From: Methylobacterium sp. J-088
GTDB taxonomy: Bacteria > Pseudomonadota > Alphaproteobacteria > Rhizobiales > Beijerinckiaceae
Length of the DNA: 64,000 nt
Assembly (NCBI RefSeq): GCF_022829295.1
Contig: NZ_JAKSYH010000039.1
Span: 17,319 to 81,318 of the forward strand
Direction: 5' to 3'
Part shown: piece by piece, positions 19,880-29,847 of the stretch
Numbering within the stretch: the first letter of the stretch is position 1
Layout: each line of letters starts with the position of its first letter
Translations under genes and position numbers: made by a program
Notes under the pieces: generated by a model
Told to the model about the DNA's origin: nothing
Databases searched by the model: none
Seen by the model: only the letters and a program-made list of their open reading frames with translations

Positions 19880-20451
19880 GCGGTAAACAATTCGGGGTTG
19901 CGGAGCATCAGCGCCTGGACGAGCACCAGCGTCTTGAGATCGGGGAGCCGGCCCGATCGGGCGGCCTCGGCCAGGTCCCCGAGTGGGATCTCGATGGGAA
20001 GCACCTGCTCGCCCTCCGCGTGCAACCCGCCGCCGGGCGCGACCTTGTCGGCCTGGCGATAGGGCGCGAGGTAGAGCCAGAGGCGCTCCGAGGACACGCT
20101 CGGCATGCTGTAGGCATGCGTCACGCACTCCAACTGCGCGAGGCGGACGCCCGCTTCCTCCATGGCTTCCCGGATCGCGGTCGCCTCGGGCTCGCCCCCG
20201 TCGAGGCCGCCGGCCGGGGCCTCGTCGAGATCGGCTGGCTCACCCCAGAAGGCCGGCCCGACCCGGGCTTGCCGGACGAGAAGCGCAACGCGCCGCTCGG
20301 GGTCGTAGGGCAGGACGACGGCCGCCTCGCCATGATCCTCCAGCGCCCGCGGCACGGTGCTGCCGTCGGACAATGTGAGCGTGGCGATCCCGAAGGTGTT
20401 CCACCCCCGGTGGATCACCTTCAGGGGAAGCGCGGCCGGCGTCTCGCTCAT
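19876..20451 (-). CDS. NUDIX hydrolase, ADP-ribose/nucleotide-sugar pyrophosphatase type
   Basis: A 191-residue NUDIX protein of the NudF/NudK type, which cleaves nucleoside diphosphates linked to another group, such as ADP-ribose. The NUDIX box reads AGGLDGGEPEATAIREAMEEAGV. Its catalytic REAMEEAG part is intact, but only six residues separate GGE from RE where the consensus has seven. N-terminal VIHRGWNTFGIATLTLSDG is typical of the family. It is translationally coupled to the IMPase-like gene downstream by an ATGA overlap and lies ten bases after the GST gene. Confidence 0.82.
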   Translation of the reverse strand: MSETPAALPLKVIHRGWNTFGIATLTLSDGSTVPRALEDHGEAAVVLPYDPERRVALLVRQARVGPAFWGEPADLDEAPAGGLDGGEPEATAIREAMEEAGVRLAQLECVTHAYSMPSVSSERLWLYLAPYRQADKVAPGGGLHAEGEQVLPIEIPLGDLAEAARSGRLPDLKTLVLVQALMLRNPELFTA

Positions 20452-20460
20452 CGGGACGGG

Positions 20461-21168
20461 TCAGCGCTTGGTGTTGGCGGCCGTCTGGCCGAACATCACC
20501 TTCTTGGCGCCCTCGCTCATGGTCTTCCCGAAATCGGGATTGACCTCCGGCGCCCGGGCGTAGGCCGCCTTGGTGGCGGGCCGCTCGGCGATCGCCGAGA
20601 ACCAGCGTTTCAGGTTCGGATGCGAATCGAGATCCTGGCCCTGCTTCTCCCACGGCACGATCCAGGGATAGCAGGCCATGTCGGCGATGGAATACTCGGA
20701 CCCGGCGACATACGCGCGGTCGGCGAGGCGCCGGTCGAGCACGCCGTAGAGCCGGTTGGTCTCGTTGACGTAGCGCTTGATCGCGTACTCGATCTTCTCG
20801 GGCGCGTATTGCGAGAAATGGTGGTTCTGGCCGAGCATCGGGCCGAGGCCGCCCATCTGCCAGAACAGCCATTGCAACACCTCGGCCCGGCCGCGCAGGT
20901 CGCTCGCGATGAAGCGCCCGGTCTTCTCGGCGAGGTAGAGCAGGATCGCGCCCGATTCGAACAGCGAGACCGGCGCGCCGCCATCGGCCGGCTCGTCGTC
21001 GACGATCGCCGGCATGCGGTTATTGGGGGCGATCTTCAGAAAATCTGGGTTGAACTGCTCGCCTTTTCCAATATTGACCGGACTAAATTTGTAAGGCAGG
21101 CCTGCCTCTTCGAGGAACATCGTGATCTTGTGGCCGTTCGGCGTCGGCCAGTAATGCAGATCGATCAT
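20461..21168 (-). CDS. glutathione S-transferase, YfcG/Nu-class-like
   Basis: A 235-residue cytoplasmic GST. The thioredoxin-like N-domain reads MIDLHYWPTPNGHKITMFLEEAGLPY, where the asparagine/threonine positions replace the tyrosine of other classes, as in YfcG and YghU. PVNIGKGEQFNPDFLKIAPNNRMPAIVDDEP and LFESGAILLYLAEKTGRF carry the glutathione-binding cis-Pro and E-S pair. The helical C-domain contains YSIADMACYPWI. Nu-class members act as disulphide-bond reductases. The ATG at 21168 opens the first beta strand. NUDIX and IMPase-like genes follow on the same strand. Confidence 0.88.
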   Translation of the reverse strand: MIDLHYWPTPNGHKITMFLEEAGLPYKFSPVNIGKGEQFNPDFLKIAPNNRMPAIVDDEPADGGAPVSLFESGAILLYLAEKTGRFIASDLRGRAEVLQWLFWQMGGLGPMLGQNHHFSQYAPEKIEYAIKRYVNETNRLYGVLDRRLADRAYVAGSEYSIADMACYPWIVPWEKQGQDLDSHPNLKRWFSAIAERPATKAAYARAPEVNPDFGKTMSEGAKKVMFGQTAANTKR

Positions 21169-21335
21169 CGGCTTGCGTCCCGCTATGCCCCCGGCGGACG
21201 GGAAGTGGGCCTGCGGGGCGTTTCGGTCAAGCTCTGGCTTCAGGCCGCTCATTAACCTCCGCCGGACACGCGAGGTATCTCGGCCGGGCCGGAGAAGCGG
21301 AGACCGGGATCCGAGAGTCGATTCTCCAACCCAAC

Positions 21336-21451
21336 CCCCTCATCCTAAGGTGCCGGAGCGCAGCGGAGGCCTCGAAGGAGGCCTTCAGGGATCGCGGAGG
21401 CTTCCGGAGCCCTCCTTCGAGGCCCGCTGACGCGGGCCTGAGGTTGAGGGG
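21336..21451. repeat. palindromic intergenic repeat element
   Basis: A nested palindrome. GGCCTCGAAGGAGG (21368-21381) is the exact complement of CCTCCTTCGAGGCC (21411-21424), and the outer CCCCTCA (21336-21342) pairs with TGAGGGG (21445-21451). The wording (CTCATCCTAAGGTGCCGGAGCG) resembles the dispersed palindromic repeats seen between genes in Methylobacterium and Bradyrhizobium. It fills most of the gap between the GST and cytochrome genes. Confidence 0.65.
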
Positions 21452-21476
21452 TGAGCAGGTAGTTTCGAATGGGCGC

Positions 21477-22069
21477 TCAAAGGCGTGACACGTAGGCCGC
21501 CAGATCCTTGATGTCGGCCTCGCTCAACTCCTGCGCGACCTCGTTCATGGCCGGGTCGTAGCCCGGCCGAGCGTTCGACTTGTAGCCGGCGAGCGCCTTC
21601 AGGAGATACTCCTCTCGCTGGTCGCGGATCCGCGGGATCGCATCACGGCCGGCGAGGTCGGCGCCGTGGCAGGAGGTGCATTGGTGCTTGGCGACCAGCG
21701 CCTGCGCCCGCGCCGCCAGGGCCGGATCGGCGGGGTCCGCGGTCCGGGCCGGCGGCGGAAGCGTACCCACCGCGTCCGCATAGGCGCGCAGGTCGTCGTC
21801 GGAGAACCCGGCGGCGACGTCGTTCATCGGCGGTGCCTCGCGCTGCTTCTCGCGGAACTGGAACAGCTGCGTGACCACGTAATCCGGCATCTGGCCCCCG
21901 AGCGAGGGTACGCCCTCGGTCTCGGACGTACCTGCCCCGTGGCAGGCGATGCAGGGGGCAAGACGCTCCTGCACCGCCGCATCCGGGGCGGCGAGCGCCG
22001 CACCCGCCAACAGCGATCCGAGGGCCGGAATCAGCCCCCGAAACGCGCGTAAACCGACGCGATGCTGCA

Positions 22070-22070
<1 letters not shown>
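21477..22070 (-). CDS. diheme c-type cytochrome
   Basis: A periplasmic electron carrier of about 197 residues, similar to cytochrome c4. A signal peptide (LRAFRGLIPALGSLLAGAALAAPD) is followed by two heme-binding sites, CIACHG near residue 41 and CTSCHG near 130. Candidate distal methionines are in PPMNDVAAGFSDDDL and DPAMNEVAQELSEADI. The two halves are clear duplicates of one domain. The start codon overlaps the stop of the upstream dehydrogenase gene (TGATG); a GTG one codon earlier is equally possible. Coupling suggests that it accepts electrons from that enzyme. Confidence 0.9.
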
Positions 22071-23359
<1,289 letters not shown>

Positions 23360-23754
23360 GGTTTCTCCCGATGCGGCCGGTTCTTGCTCAGACCGCGTGT
23401 TCTGCACTCTTTATTCAACGAGAAGCTTCGGGACGCGAGCCGCTTGGCGGAAGCGGAGGCGACAGCGCCCCGCGGCCGTAACCCGAACTTGAATTAAGGC
23501 CGCTGCGCACGCGTGCAATGCGGCTGCCGGCCCTCTGCCGGAGAGGCACGCCATCCGCCCGGAACGGTCAGCGCAAGGGTGCCGACCGCTCTGACTGCCA
23601 GTCTGCGCTGGATGCTGCCGCCGCGCCTTGCGTTTTGGCGACCGATCTCCGAAAACGCCTCCCGTCCGGGAAGCTTAGGCTTGGCCGGGGTGGCCGGTCG
23701 TCCGCCGGAGCCCGGTCGACGCGGCGTTCCGATCCGGTGCGAGGACAGGGTTCG
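23360..23754. other. intergenic region between sorbosone-dehydrogenase and PIMT genes
   Basis: A 395-base divergent gap. I see no gene, tRNA or clear inverted repeat. An AT-richer patch near 23405-23425 is the likely site of the dehydrogenase promoter. Confidence 0.35.
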
Positions 23755-24408
23755 ATGATCGATTACGCGCAGGCGCGGCGAATGATGGTCGACTGCCAGT
23801 TGCGGACCTTCGACGTGAACGACAACTCGGTGCTCGACGCATTCGACACCGTGCCGCGCGAGACCTTCGTGCCGAAGGGGCGCGAGCCCTTCGCGTATAT
23901 CGACCAGACCCTGCATATCGGCGAGGCCCACGGCTCGGCCCGCTGCATGCCGGCACCGATGGTGGTGGCGCGGATGATTCAGGCTCTGAAGATCCGGCCG
24001 GGCGTCGCCGCCCTCGATGTCGCAACCGGCTACGGTTACGCGACGGCGGTGATGGCGCATCTCGGTGCGCAGGTGACGGCGCTCGAATCGGTTCCGGAAC
24101 TCGCCGCCGAGGCACGCACCCGGCTGGGCACCACCGCCCAGGTGATCGAGGGGCCGATCGAATCGGGCGCGCCGAAGCAGGCGCCGTTCGACGCGATCCT
24201 GATCAATGGCCGCATCGAGGTCCGGCCGCAGGCGTTGCTGGACCAGCTCAAGGACGACGGCCGTCTCGTCTGCGTATTGGGCCCCCACCGCAACGCCAAG
24301 GTGACTCTGTTCGTCCGGGCCGGTGATGCCTTCGGGGCGCGTCCGCTGTTCGATGCGTCGCTGCCCGGTCTCGACGGTTTTCAGGAGGCGGCCGGGTTCG
24401 CGTTCTGA
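23755..24408 (+). CDS. protein-L-isoaspartate O-methyltransferase family protein
   Basis: A 217-residue SAM-dependent methyltransferase of the PIMT family, which methylates isoaspartate residues in damaged proteins. MIDYAQARRMMVDCQLRTFDVND and VPRETFVPKGREPFAYIDQTL form the usual N-terminal substrate region. ALDVATGYGYATAVMAHLG is the SAM site. The alphaproteobacterial members of this form are often annotated as PIMT but lack some canonical residues, so true repair activity is uncertain. The ATG at 23755 has GAGGA upstream. It stands alone and converges with the monooxygenase operon. Confidence 0.8.
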   Translation: MIDYAQARRMMVDCQLRTFDVNDNSVLDAFDTVPRETFVPKGREPFAYIDQTLHIGEAHGSARCMPAPMVVARMIQALKIRPGVAALDVATGYGYATAVMAHLGAQVTALESVPELAAEARTRLGTTAQVIEGPIESGAPKQAPFDAILINGRIEVRPQALLDQLKDDGRLVCVLGPHRNAKVTLFVRAGDAFGARPLFDASLPGLDGFQEAAGFAF

Positions 24409-24421
24409 GCGCTTTGGGCGC

Positions 24422-25900
24422 TCAGCCGAGCCGGTAATCCGCCAACCGCGCACGTCGCGCGCTGCGACGGTAGGCCATCACCGAATCCGGCCAGAGGGTT
24501 GCGTTGCGCCCCTCTGCGTCGAGATACCAGCTCCGGCAGCCCCCGGCCTGCCAGATGCTGTCGGCAAGGCGGGTGCGGATCCGGTCGAGGAAGCGCGCTT
24601 GTGCCTCGGGCCGGACCTCGATGGCGCGGGTGCCCTGCCGCAGGGCCTTCAGGCAGTCGAGCACGTGCTGCACCTGAACCTCGATCATCGCGACGACCGA
24701 GTTGTGCCCGAGCCCCGTATTCGGCCCGAGCAGCATGAAGTAGTTCGGGAAGCCCACGACCGTGATGCCCTGGTAGGCGCCCATGCCGCCGGACCAGGCC
24801 TCCTTCAGCGTCAGGCCGCCGCGGCCGACGAGGTTCATCCGCGTGAAGGTCGCGGTCACGTCGAAGCCGGTGGCGTAGACGATCGCGTCGAGATCGTGCG
24901 CCCGGCCGTCCTGGGTGACCAGCCCGGTCGGCGTCACCCGCGCGACACCGCCGGTTTCCAGGGTGACGTTCGGACGCTGCAGCGCCGGGTAATAGTCGTC
25001 CGAGATCAGAACGCGCTTGCAGCCGAGCCGGTAGTTCGGCGTCAGCTTCGCCCGCAACGCCGTGTCGGGCACCGCCTTGGCGAGGTGTCGGCGCGCCAGG
25101 GCCTCGGCTTGGCCGGTGAGCTTCGAGACCTTGGTGAAGCCGAGGAGGGCGCGTACCTCGTGCAGCCAGAACAGCCGGGCGCGTTCGAGCCGCCGGACCA
25201 GCGGCAGGCGCCGGTAGCGCGCCTTGGCACGCTCCGCGATGGCGTGGTCGTTCTTGGGCATGATCCAGGGCGGCGTGCGCTGGAACAGGGTCAGGTGGCC
25301 TGCCACCTTCGCGAGTTCCGGCACCACCTGGATCGCGCTCGCGCCCGTGCCGATCACGCCGACGCGCTTGCCGGCGAGGTCCACCGCATGGTCCCAGGCG
25401 GCCGTGTGGAAGGCCGGACCCGCGAAGTCGTCGAGGCCGGGCAGGTCGGGATAGGCCGGGTGATGCAGGCCGCCCATTCCGGAGACGATTGACCGCGCGG
25501 TGATCGGCCCGCGGTCGGTCTCCACACGCCAGACGCCACCTGCCTCGTCCCAGGTCGCACCCCGGAAGGACGTGCCGAGCCGGATCAGCGGCATCAGCCC
25601 GTGGCGCTCGGCGGTCTCGCGCAGGTAGGCCAGGATCTCCGGTTGCGGCGCATACATCCGGCTCCAGTCCGCCTTTGGGGCGAACGAGAGGGAGTAGAGG
25701 TGGGACGGGACGTCACAGGCCGCACCCGGATAGGTGTTGTCGTGCCACGTGCCGCCGAGGCTGTCGGCCTTCTCGATCACCCGCAGCGGCGCGATCCCGG
25801 CCTGCTTGCAGCGGATCGCCATGGCGAGCCCGGAGAAGCCAGCGCCGACGATGAGGACCGCCAGCGGCTCCGGACCGGTCTCGTTCGGCACATCGGTCAT
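24422..25900 (-). CDS. Baeyer-Villiger-type flavin monooxygenase
   Basis: A 492-residue FAD/NADPH monooxygenase. LAVLIVGAGFSGLAMAIRCKQAGI is the FAD-binding GxGxxG site, and GKRVGVIGTGASAIQVVPELAK the NADPH-binding site. FAGPAFHTAAWD fits the Baeyer-Villiger fingerprint FxGxxxHxxxW, so conversion of ketones to esters is likely. The ATG at 25900 overlaps the esterase stop in an ATGA arrangement. It is the third gene of an SDR-esterase-monooxygenase operon, which would oxidise an alcohol or ketone, insert oxygen and cleave the ester. Substrate is unknown. Confidence 0.88.
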   Translation of the reverse strand: MTDVPNETGPEPLAVLIVGAGFSGLAMAIRCKQAGIAPLRVIEKADSLGGTWHDNTYPGAACDVPSHLYSLSFAPKADWSRMYAPQPEILAYLRETAERHGLMPLIRLGTSFRGATWDEAGGVWRVETDRGPITARSIVSGMGGLHHPAYPDLPGLDDFAGPAFHTAAWDHAVDLAGKRVGVIGTGASAIQVVPELAKVAGHLTLFQRTPPWIMPKNDHAIAERAKARYRRLPLVRRLERARLFWLHEVRALLGFTKVSKLTGQAEALARRHLAKAVPDTALRAKLTPNYRLGCKRVLISDDYYPALQRPNVTLETGGVARVTPTGLVTQDGRAHDLDAIVYATGFDVTATFTRMNLVGRGGLTLKEAWSGGMGAYQGITVVGFPNYFMLLGPNTGLGHNSVVAMIEVQVQHVLDCLKALRQGTRAIEVRPEAQARFLDRIRTRLADSIWQAGGCRSWYLDAEGRNATLWPDSVMAYRRSARRARLADYRLG

Positions 25901-26805
25901 CGTGCGGGGCTCCCAGCGGCGGCGTCGGTCTTGGGTGCGTGGGCCTGGAGGAAGGCAGCGGCCTCGTCGAGGGAGGCGCGCGCCTCCGGCAGCATGCTCA
26001 CCGCGAACTGCCATGCGTGGGCCACGACGGGAAAAACCTTCACTTCGGCCTCGACCCCGGCCGCCCGGGCCCGCTCCGCCATGCGCACGGAATCGTCGCG
26101 CAGCACCTCCCGGCCGCCCACATGGAACAGCAACGGCGGAAATCCGGTCGGGTCGCCGAGCAGCGGCGAGATCCGCGGATCGGCCGGGTCAGCGTTTCCG
26201 AGATACATCGCCCGGATCTTCGTGAGCGCCTTCGGGTCGAACATCGCGTCGCGCCATGCATTCGTGACGCGCGAGCCCTCCTCGGACACGAAGTCGGTGG
26301 CTGGGGAGAATAGCGCTGCGGCCCAGGGCATCGGCAGGTTGCGCGCCCGCGCCTCGCCCATCAGCACAAGGGCGAGGTTGCCGCCAGCGGATTCGCCCGC
26401 CACGCACGCCGCGCCTTCGGCACTCAATGCCTGCCAGACCGCCACGACATCCTCCAGCGCGGCCGGGAATGGGTGCTCGGGGGCGAGTCGGTAATCCGGG
26501 ACGAAGATCGTGAAGCCACGACTGGCCAGGGCGCCGGTGACGGGCCGGTGCGTGCGCGGAGAGCAGGCAATGAAGCCGCCGCCATGGATGTAGAGCATCC
26601 GCCGCCCGGGTCCCGCCTTCGGTCGGACCCACTCGCCTCGCACGCCGCCGAGGGTGGCGGGCTCGTAGGCCACGCCTTTCGGGTCGGGGAAGGTCGGCGC
26701 CTCGAAGATTCGTCGGAAGTCGGCCACATTCAGCGCCCGGGCCAGTTGGCCCCGGACGCGGCTGCGGATCATGTAGGCGCCGATATAGGCGCGCAGGCTC
26801 GCCAT
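25897..26805 (-). CDS. alpha/beta hydrolase, hormone-sensitive-lipase-type esterase
   Basis: A 302-residue serine esterase of the HSL family. RMLYIHGGGFIACSPRTH carries the oxyanion-hole HGGG motif. CVAGESAGGNLALVLM carries the nucleophile serine in GESAGG. The catalytic Asp and His are likely in the LLFHVGGREVLRDDS region and VVAHAWQF. No signal peptide is evident. It is coupled to the monooxygenase gene by an ATGA overlap and follows the SDR gene by one base, so the three are made together. In such operons the esterase hydrolyses the Baeyer-Villiger product. Confidence 0.88.
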   Translation of the reverse strand: MASLRAYIGAYMIRSRVRGQLARALNVADFRRIFEAPTFPDPKGVAYEPATLGGVRGEWVRPKAGPGRRMLYIHGGGFIACSPRTHRPVTGALASRGFTIFVPDYRLAPEHPFPAALEDVVAVWQALSAEGAACVAGESAGGNLALVLMGEARARNLPMPWAAALFSPATDFVSEEGSRVTNAWRDAMFDPKALTKIRAMYLGNADPADPRISPLLGDPTGFPPLLFHVGGREVLRDDSVRMAERARAAGVEAEVKVFPVVAHAWQFAVSMLPEARASLDEAAAFLQAHAPKTDAAAGSPAR

Positions 26806-26806
26806 C

Positions 26807-27658
26807 TCAGAGTTTCCCGCCGGACAATCGGACCATCATCTTCCAGTAGCCCACCGGCATCAGCCGCTGGATCAGCGCCGCGTTGCGGGCATCCTTGCCG
26901 ATCACGATGCGGGGCGCCCGGGCCTCGATGCCGCGGATGATCGCCGCAGCGGCGTCTGCGGGGGCGAGCGTCAGGAACTTGCCGAAGGCTTCCCGGGCCT
27001 TCTCGTCCTCAACCGCCGCGCGCTTGGCCGCGTCGGGATCGGTGGGTTGGCGCCGGCCGCGGGCGTTGCGGGAGATGGCAGTCGCGACTCCGCCCGGATG
27101 GACCACGGTCACGCCGAGGCCGGTGCCGGCATATTCGTGCCGCAACGCCTCCGAGAAGCCGCGGACCCCGAACTTGCTGGTACAGTAGGCGACCTGACCG
27201 GGCGGCGCGATCAGCCCGAACAGGCTCGACAGGTTGACGATCTGCGCCGCCGGGCGCGCCTTCAGCATCGGCAGGAAGGCGTGGCACATCCGCACGACCG
27301 CGCGCAGGTTGATGTCCATCAGCCACTCGAAATCTTCGAGGTGCGTTTCGTCGAACCGGCCGCCCAAGGCTACGCCGGCGTTGTTGATGAGGATATCGAG
27401 GTGTCCGAAGCGGTCCGCAGCCCAGTCCGGCAGCGCGCGGATCGCCTCCGCGTCTACGAGGTCGACGACTCGGGTCTCGACCGCAGTACCGTTCTCGCGG
27501 ATCCGCCGGGCGATCGTTTCGAGCCCTTCGGGATCGCGGTCCACCAGCAGCAGGCTGCAGCCCTTCGCGGCAAGCCCGGAGGCCAGCGCAGCCCCGATAC
27601 CGCTCGCGGCGCCGGTGATGAGCGCGACTCTTCCCGCGAGCTGAAACCTCTGAGCCAA
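26807..27658 (-). CDS. short-chain dehydrogenase/reductase
   Basis: A 283-residue classical SDR. GRVALITGAASGIGAALASGLAAKG is the NAD(P)-binding site, DILINNAGVALGG the NNAG strand, and SLFGLIAPPGQVAYCTSKFGVRGF carries the catalytic Ser and YxxxK. It starts with TTG behind a strong GGGAGG, which explains the unusual initiator. It is first in a three-gene operon with an esterase and a Baeyer-Villiger monooxygenase, and divergent from a TetR gene, so alcohol/ketone interconversion is its probable role. Confidence 0.88.
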   Translation of the reverse strand: MAQRFQLAGRVALITGAASGIGAALASGLAAKGCSLLLVDRDPEGLETIARRIRENGTAVETRVVDLVDAEAIRALPDWAADRFGHLDILINNAGVALGGRFDETHLEDFEWLMDINLRAVVRMCHAFLPMLKARPAAQIVNLSSLFGLIAPPGQVAYCTSKFGVRGFSEALRHEYAGTGLGVTVVHPGGVATAISRNARGRRQPTDPDAAKRAAVEDEKAREAFGKFLTLAPADAAAAIIRGIEARAPRIVIGKDARNAALIQRLMPVGYWKMMVRLSGGKL

Positions 27659-27723
27659 GCTGTGCCTCCCGTCTCGCCGGTTGGTCCGGGCTTGGATCAG
27701 GGATAGCCCCGGCCCTGGGGATT

Positions 27724-27745
27724 GTCTAGGGTGAACACCCTAGAC
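27724..27745. promoter_or_regulatory. perfect 22-base palindromic operator candidate
   Basis: Arms GTCTAGGGTG (27724-27733) and CACCCTAGAC (27736-27745) are exact complements around a central AA. It lies between the divergent SDR operon and the TetR gene, 14 bases before the TetR start, and is the expected size for a TetR dimer pair site. Confidence 0.7.
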
Positions 27746-27759
27746 GGGATGAGAAGACG

Positions 27760-28404
27760 ATGGCGCGCGGGGAAAGTCGCCGGGTACCGGACGAAGCGGA
27801 CGCCCCCGCGGATACGCCGTGCACGCGCGAGCGGATCCTCGCGGTGAGTCTGGCGCTGTTCAACACCCGCGGCCTGGGCCGGGTCACCACGGCGGAGATC
27901 GCTGCGGCAGCGGGGATCCGCGAGGGGAACCTGCAGTATCATTTCCCACGCAAGAGCGGCTTGGTGGAGGCGGTGTTCGCCAGGTTCGAGGTGGAGGCGA
28001 TGGCGGTCGCCGGCCGGATGCCGGCGGATCCGGGGGCGCCTGAGGCACTCCTGGCCTATCAGCGCGGGTGGTTCGACCTGATCTGGCGTTACCGCTGCGT
28101 CTATCGGGACGGCATCGCCATGGTGGAGATCGCCCCGGCGTTGCGCCCGCGCGTTCACGCCCTGCGGGCGCGGACCCAAAGCCTCGCTCGGGGCGTCTTC
28201 GAGGCGGCGGCGACGGCCGGACGGCTGCGGATCGCACCGGAGGCCCTTGGGCGACTGATCGACAATGCCTGGATCGTCTCCAGCCACTGGATGAGCCATC
28301 GCCTTCAGGGCGGCACCGACCTGACGGAGGCCGATCTCGACTGGGGCTTCGCGCAGGTGCGCGATCTCTTCGTCCCGTATCTCGTCGCCCTTCAACCGGA
28401 TTGA
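27760..28404 (+). CDS. TetR-family transcriptional regulator
   Basis: A 214-residue regulator. The N-terminal helix-turn-helix reads RERILAVSLALFNTRGLGRVTTAEIAAAAGIREGNLQYHFPRKSGLVEAVF. The remaining helices form a ligand pocket of no recognisable specificity; segments such as WFDLIWRYRCVYRDG and NAWIVSSHWMSH resemble TetR proteins near acyl/fatty compound metabolism genes. The start at 27760 lies 14 bases after a perfect palindrome. It is divergent from the SDR-esterase-monooxygenase operon and probably represses it and itself. Confidence 0.88.
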   Translation: MARGESRRVPDEADAPADTPCTRERILAVSLALFNTRGLGRVTTAEIAAAAGIREGNLQYHFPRKSGLVEAVFARFEVEAMAVAGRMPADPGAPEALLAYQRGWFDLIWRYRCVYRDGIAMVEIAPALRPRVHALRARTQSLARGVFEAAATAGRLRIAPEALGRLIDNAWIVSSHWMSHRLQGGTDLTEADLDWGFAQVRDLFVPYLVALQPD

Positions 28405-28459
28405 TACGGTCTGGCCCGAACCTTCCATGGGCGGTGATCGCTCATGATTGAAGGATGCG

Positions 28460-29707
28460 ATGCTCGACCGCCTGATCCATGCCGGCCTCAGCCTGCTGCT
28501 GCTGCTGGCCGTCGCGGTGCTGTTCTCCACGAACCGGAGGGCGATCCGCCCGCGGGTGGTGCTCACCGGTCTGGCGCTGCAGGTCGGCCTCGGCGCCCTG
28601 ATCCTGTTCCTGCCGGCGGGGCAGGCGGCCCTGAATGCGACAGCCGATATCGTCGTACGCATCCTCTCCTACGGCGACCGCGGCACCGCCTTCCTGTTCG
28701 GAGGCCTCGTCGAACCGAAGATGTTCGAGCTGTTCGGCGGTTCGGGCTTCATTTTGGCGCTGCGGGTGCTGCCGCAGATCCTCTACGTCTCCGCCCTGAT
28801 CGGGGTGCTCTACCATCTTGGCGTGATGCAGGCCCTGGCCCGTGGGCTGGGCGCAGGACTCCGGCGGATCCTCGGCACGTCGCCGATCGAGTCCTTCGCG
28901 GCAGTGATCACCATCGCGATCGGCCAGAGCGAGATCGCAGTGGCCTTGCGCCCGTTCCTGGGCGTCCTGACCGGGGCCGAGCTGTTCGCCGTGATGTCGA
29001 GCGGTGCCGCGTCCACCGCCGGCTCGATCCTGGCCGGCTACGCGGCGCTCGGCGTCCCGATGACCTATCTGCTCGCGGCGTCCGTGATGGCGATCCCCGG
29101 CGGGCTCGTCTACGCCAAGATGCTCGTGCCCTCGACCGAGCCGACCCGGATCACCACCACCCGGGTGGAGTTCGCCGAGACAAGGGCGGCCAACATCATC
29201 GAGGCGGCCGCCGACGGGACGCAGAAGGGCCTGATGGTGGCCGTCTCGGTCGGCGCCATGCTGATCGCGTTCGTGGGGCTGATCGCCCTGGCCGATGGCC
29301 TGTTCGGCGCCCTCGGCGGCTGGGCGGGCTATCCCGGCGCCTCGTTCGAGGGCGTGCTCGGCTGGGCGCTGAGTCCCCTGGCGTGGCTCCTCGGCGTACC
29401 GTGGGAGAATGCGACGCTGGTCGGCGGCGCGATCGGTCAAAAACTCGCCTTCAACGAATTCCTGGCCTACGCCAACCTATCGCCGACCCTGAAGGCCGGG
29501 ACGCTGGACGCCCGCTCGCAGGCGATCGTGTGCTTCGCCCTGTGCGGTTTCGCGAACTTCGCGTCTATCGCGATCCAGCTCGCGAGCTTTGCGAGCCTCG
29601 TGCCGGAGCGTCGCTCGGAGGTCGCCCGCTACGGGCTGCGGGCGATCCTGGCCGGCACGCTGTCGAACCTCACGAGCGCGGCGATCGCCGGGTTGTTCGT
29701 CGTCTGA
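28460..29707 (+). CDS. concentrative nucleoside transporter (CNT/NupC family)
   Basis: A 415-residue inner-membrane permease that imports nucleosides with a cation. The sequence holds the CNT signature regions: FLFGGLVEPKMFELFGGSGFILALRVLPQILYVSALIGVLYHLGVMQ, GTSPIESFAAVITIAIGQSEIAVALRPFL, and NEFLAYANL near the end. ATG 28460 has GAAGGA at the right distance; the TTG at 28448 is less likely. It follows the TetR gene by about 55 bases on the same strand but is probably separate. No salvage enzyme adjoins it. Confidence 0.92.
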   Translation: MLDRLIHAGLSLLLLLAVAVLFSTNRRAIRPRVVLTGLALQVGLGALILFLPAGQAALNATADIVVRILSYGDRGTAFLFGGLVEPKMFELFGGSGFILALRVLPQILYVSALIGVLYHLGVMQALARGLGAGLRRILGTSPIESFAAVITIAIGQSEIAVALRPFLGVLTGAELFAVMSSGAASTAGSILAGYAALGVPMTYLLAASVMAIPGGLVYAKMLVPSTEPTRITTTRVEFAETRAANIIEAAADGTQKGLMVAVSVGAMLIAFVGLIALADGLFGALGGWAGYPGASFEGVLGWALSPLAWLLGVPWENATLVGGAIGQKLAFNEFLAYANLSPTLKAGTLDARSQAIVCFALCGFANFASIAIQLASFASLVPERRSEVARYGLRAILAGTLSNLTSAAIAGLFVV

Positions 29708-29793
29708 GACGCCGGGTCCCGAGGCTCCGCCGTGGATCGTGTGAGACGATCCCAAGATTTCAACAGCCGGAGGCGAGAACTCGGAACTCGCGC

Positions 29794-29825
29794 AAAAGAA
29801 AAACGCCGCTTCGTGAGAAGCGGCG
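29794..29825 (-). terminator. rho-independent terminator of the pqqA pair
   Basis: Read on the minus strand, CGCCGCTTC, loop TCAC and GAAGCGGCG are followed by TTTTTCTTTT. The stem is nine perfect pairs and ends 22 bases after the stop of the second pqqA. This is the clearest intrinsic terminator on the minus strand in the window, and it closes the transcript before any other pqq gene. Confidence 0.85.
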
Positions 29826-29847
29826 CCCAAACTGTTCGGTCGATATC

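Noticed and set aside
21336..21451. A CRISPR-like repeat or rho-independent terminator
   Set aside because: The repeat units are not regularly spaced direct repeats and no T-tract follows. A dispersed palindromic repeat explains it better.
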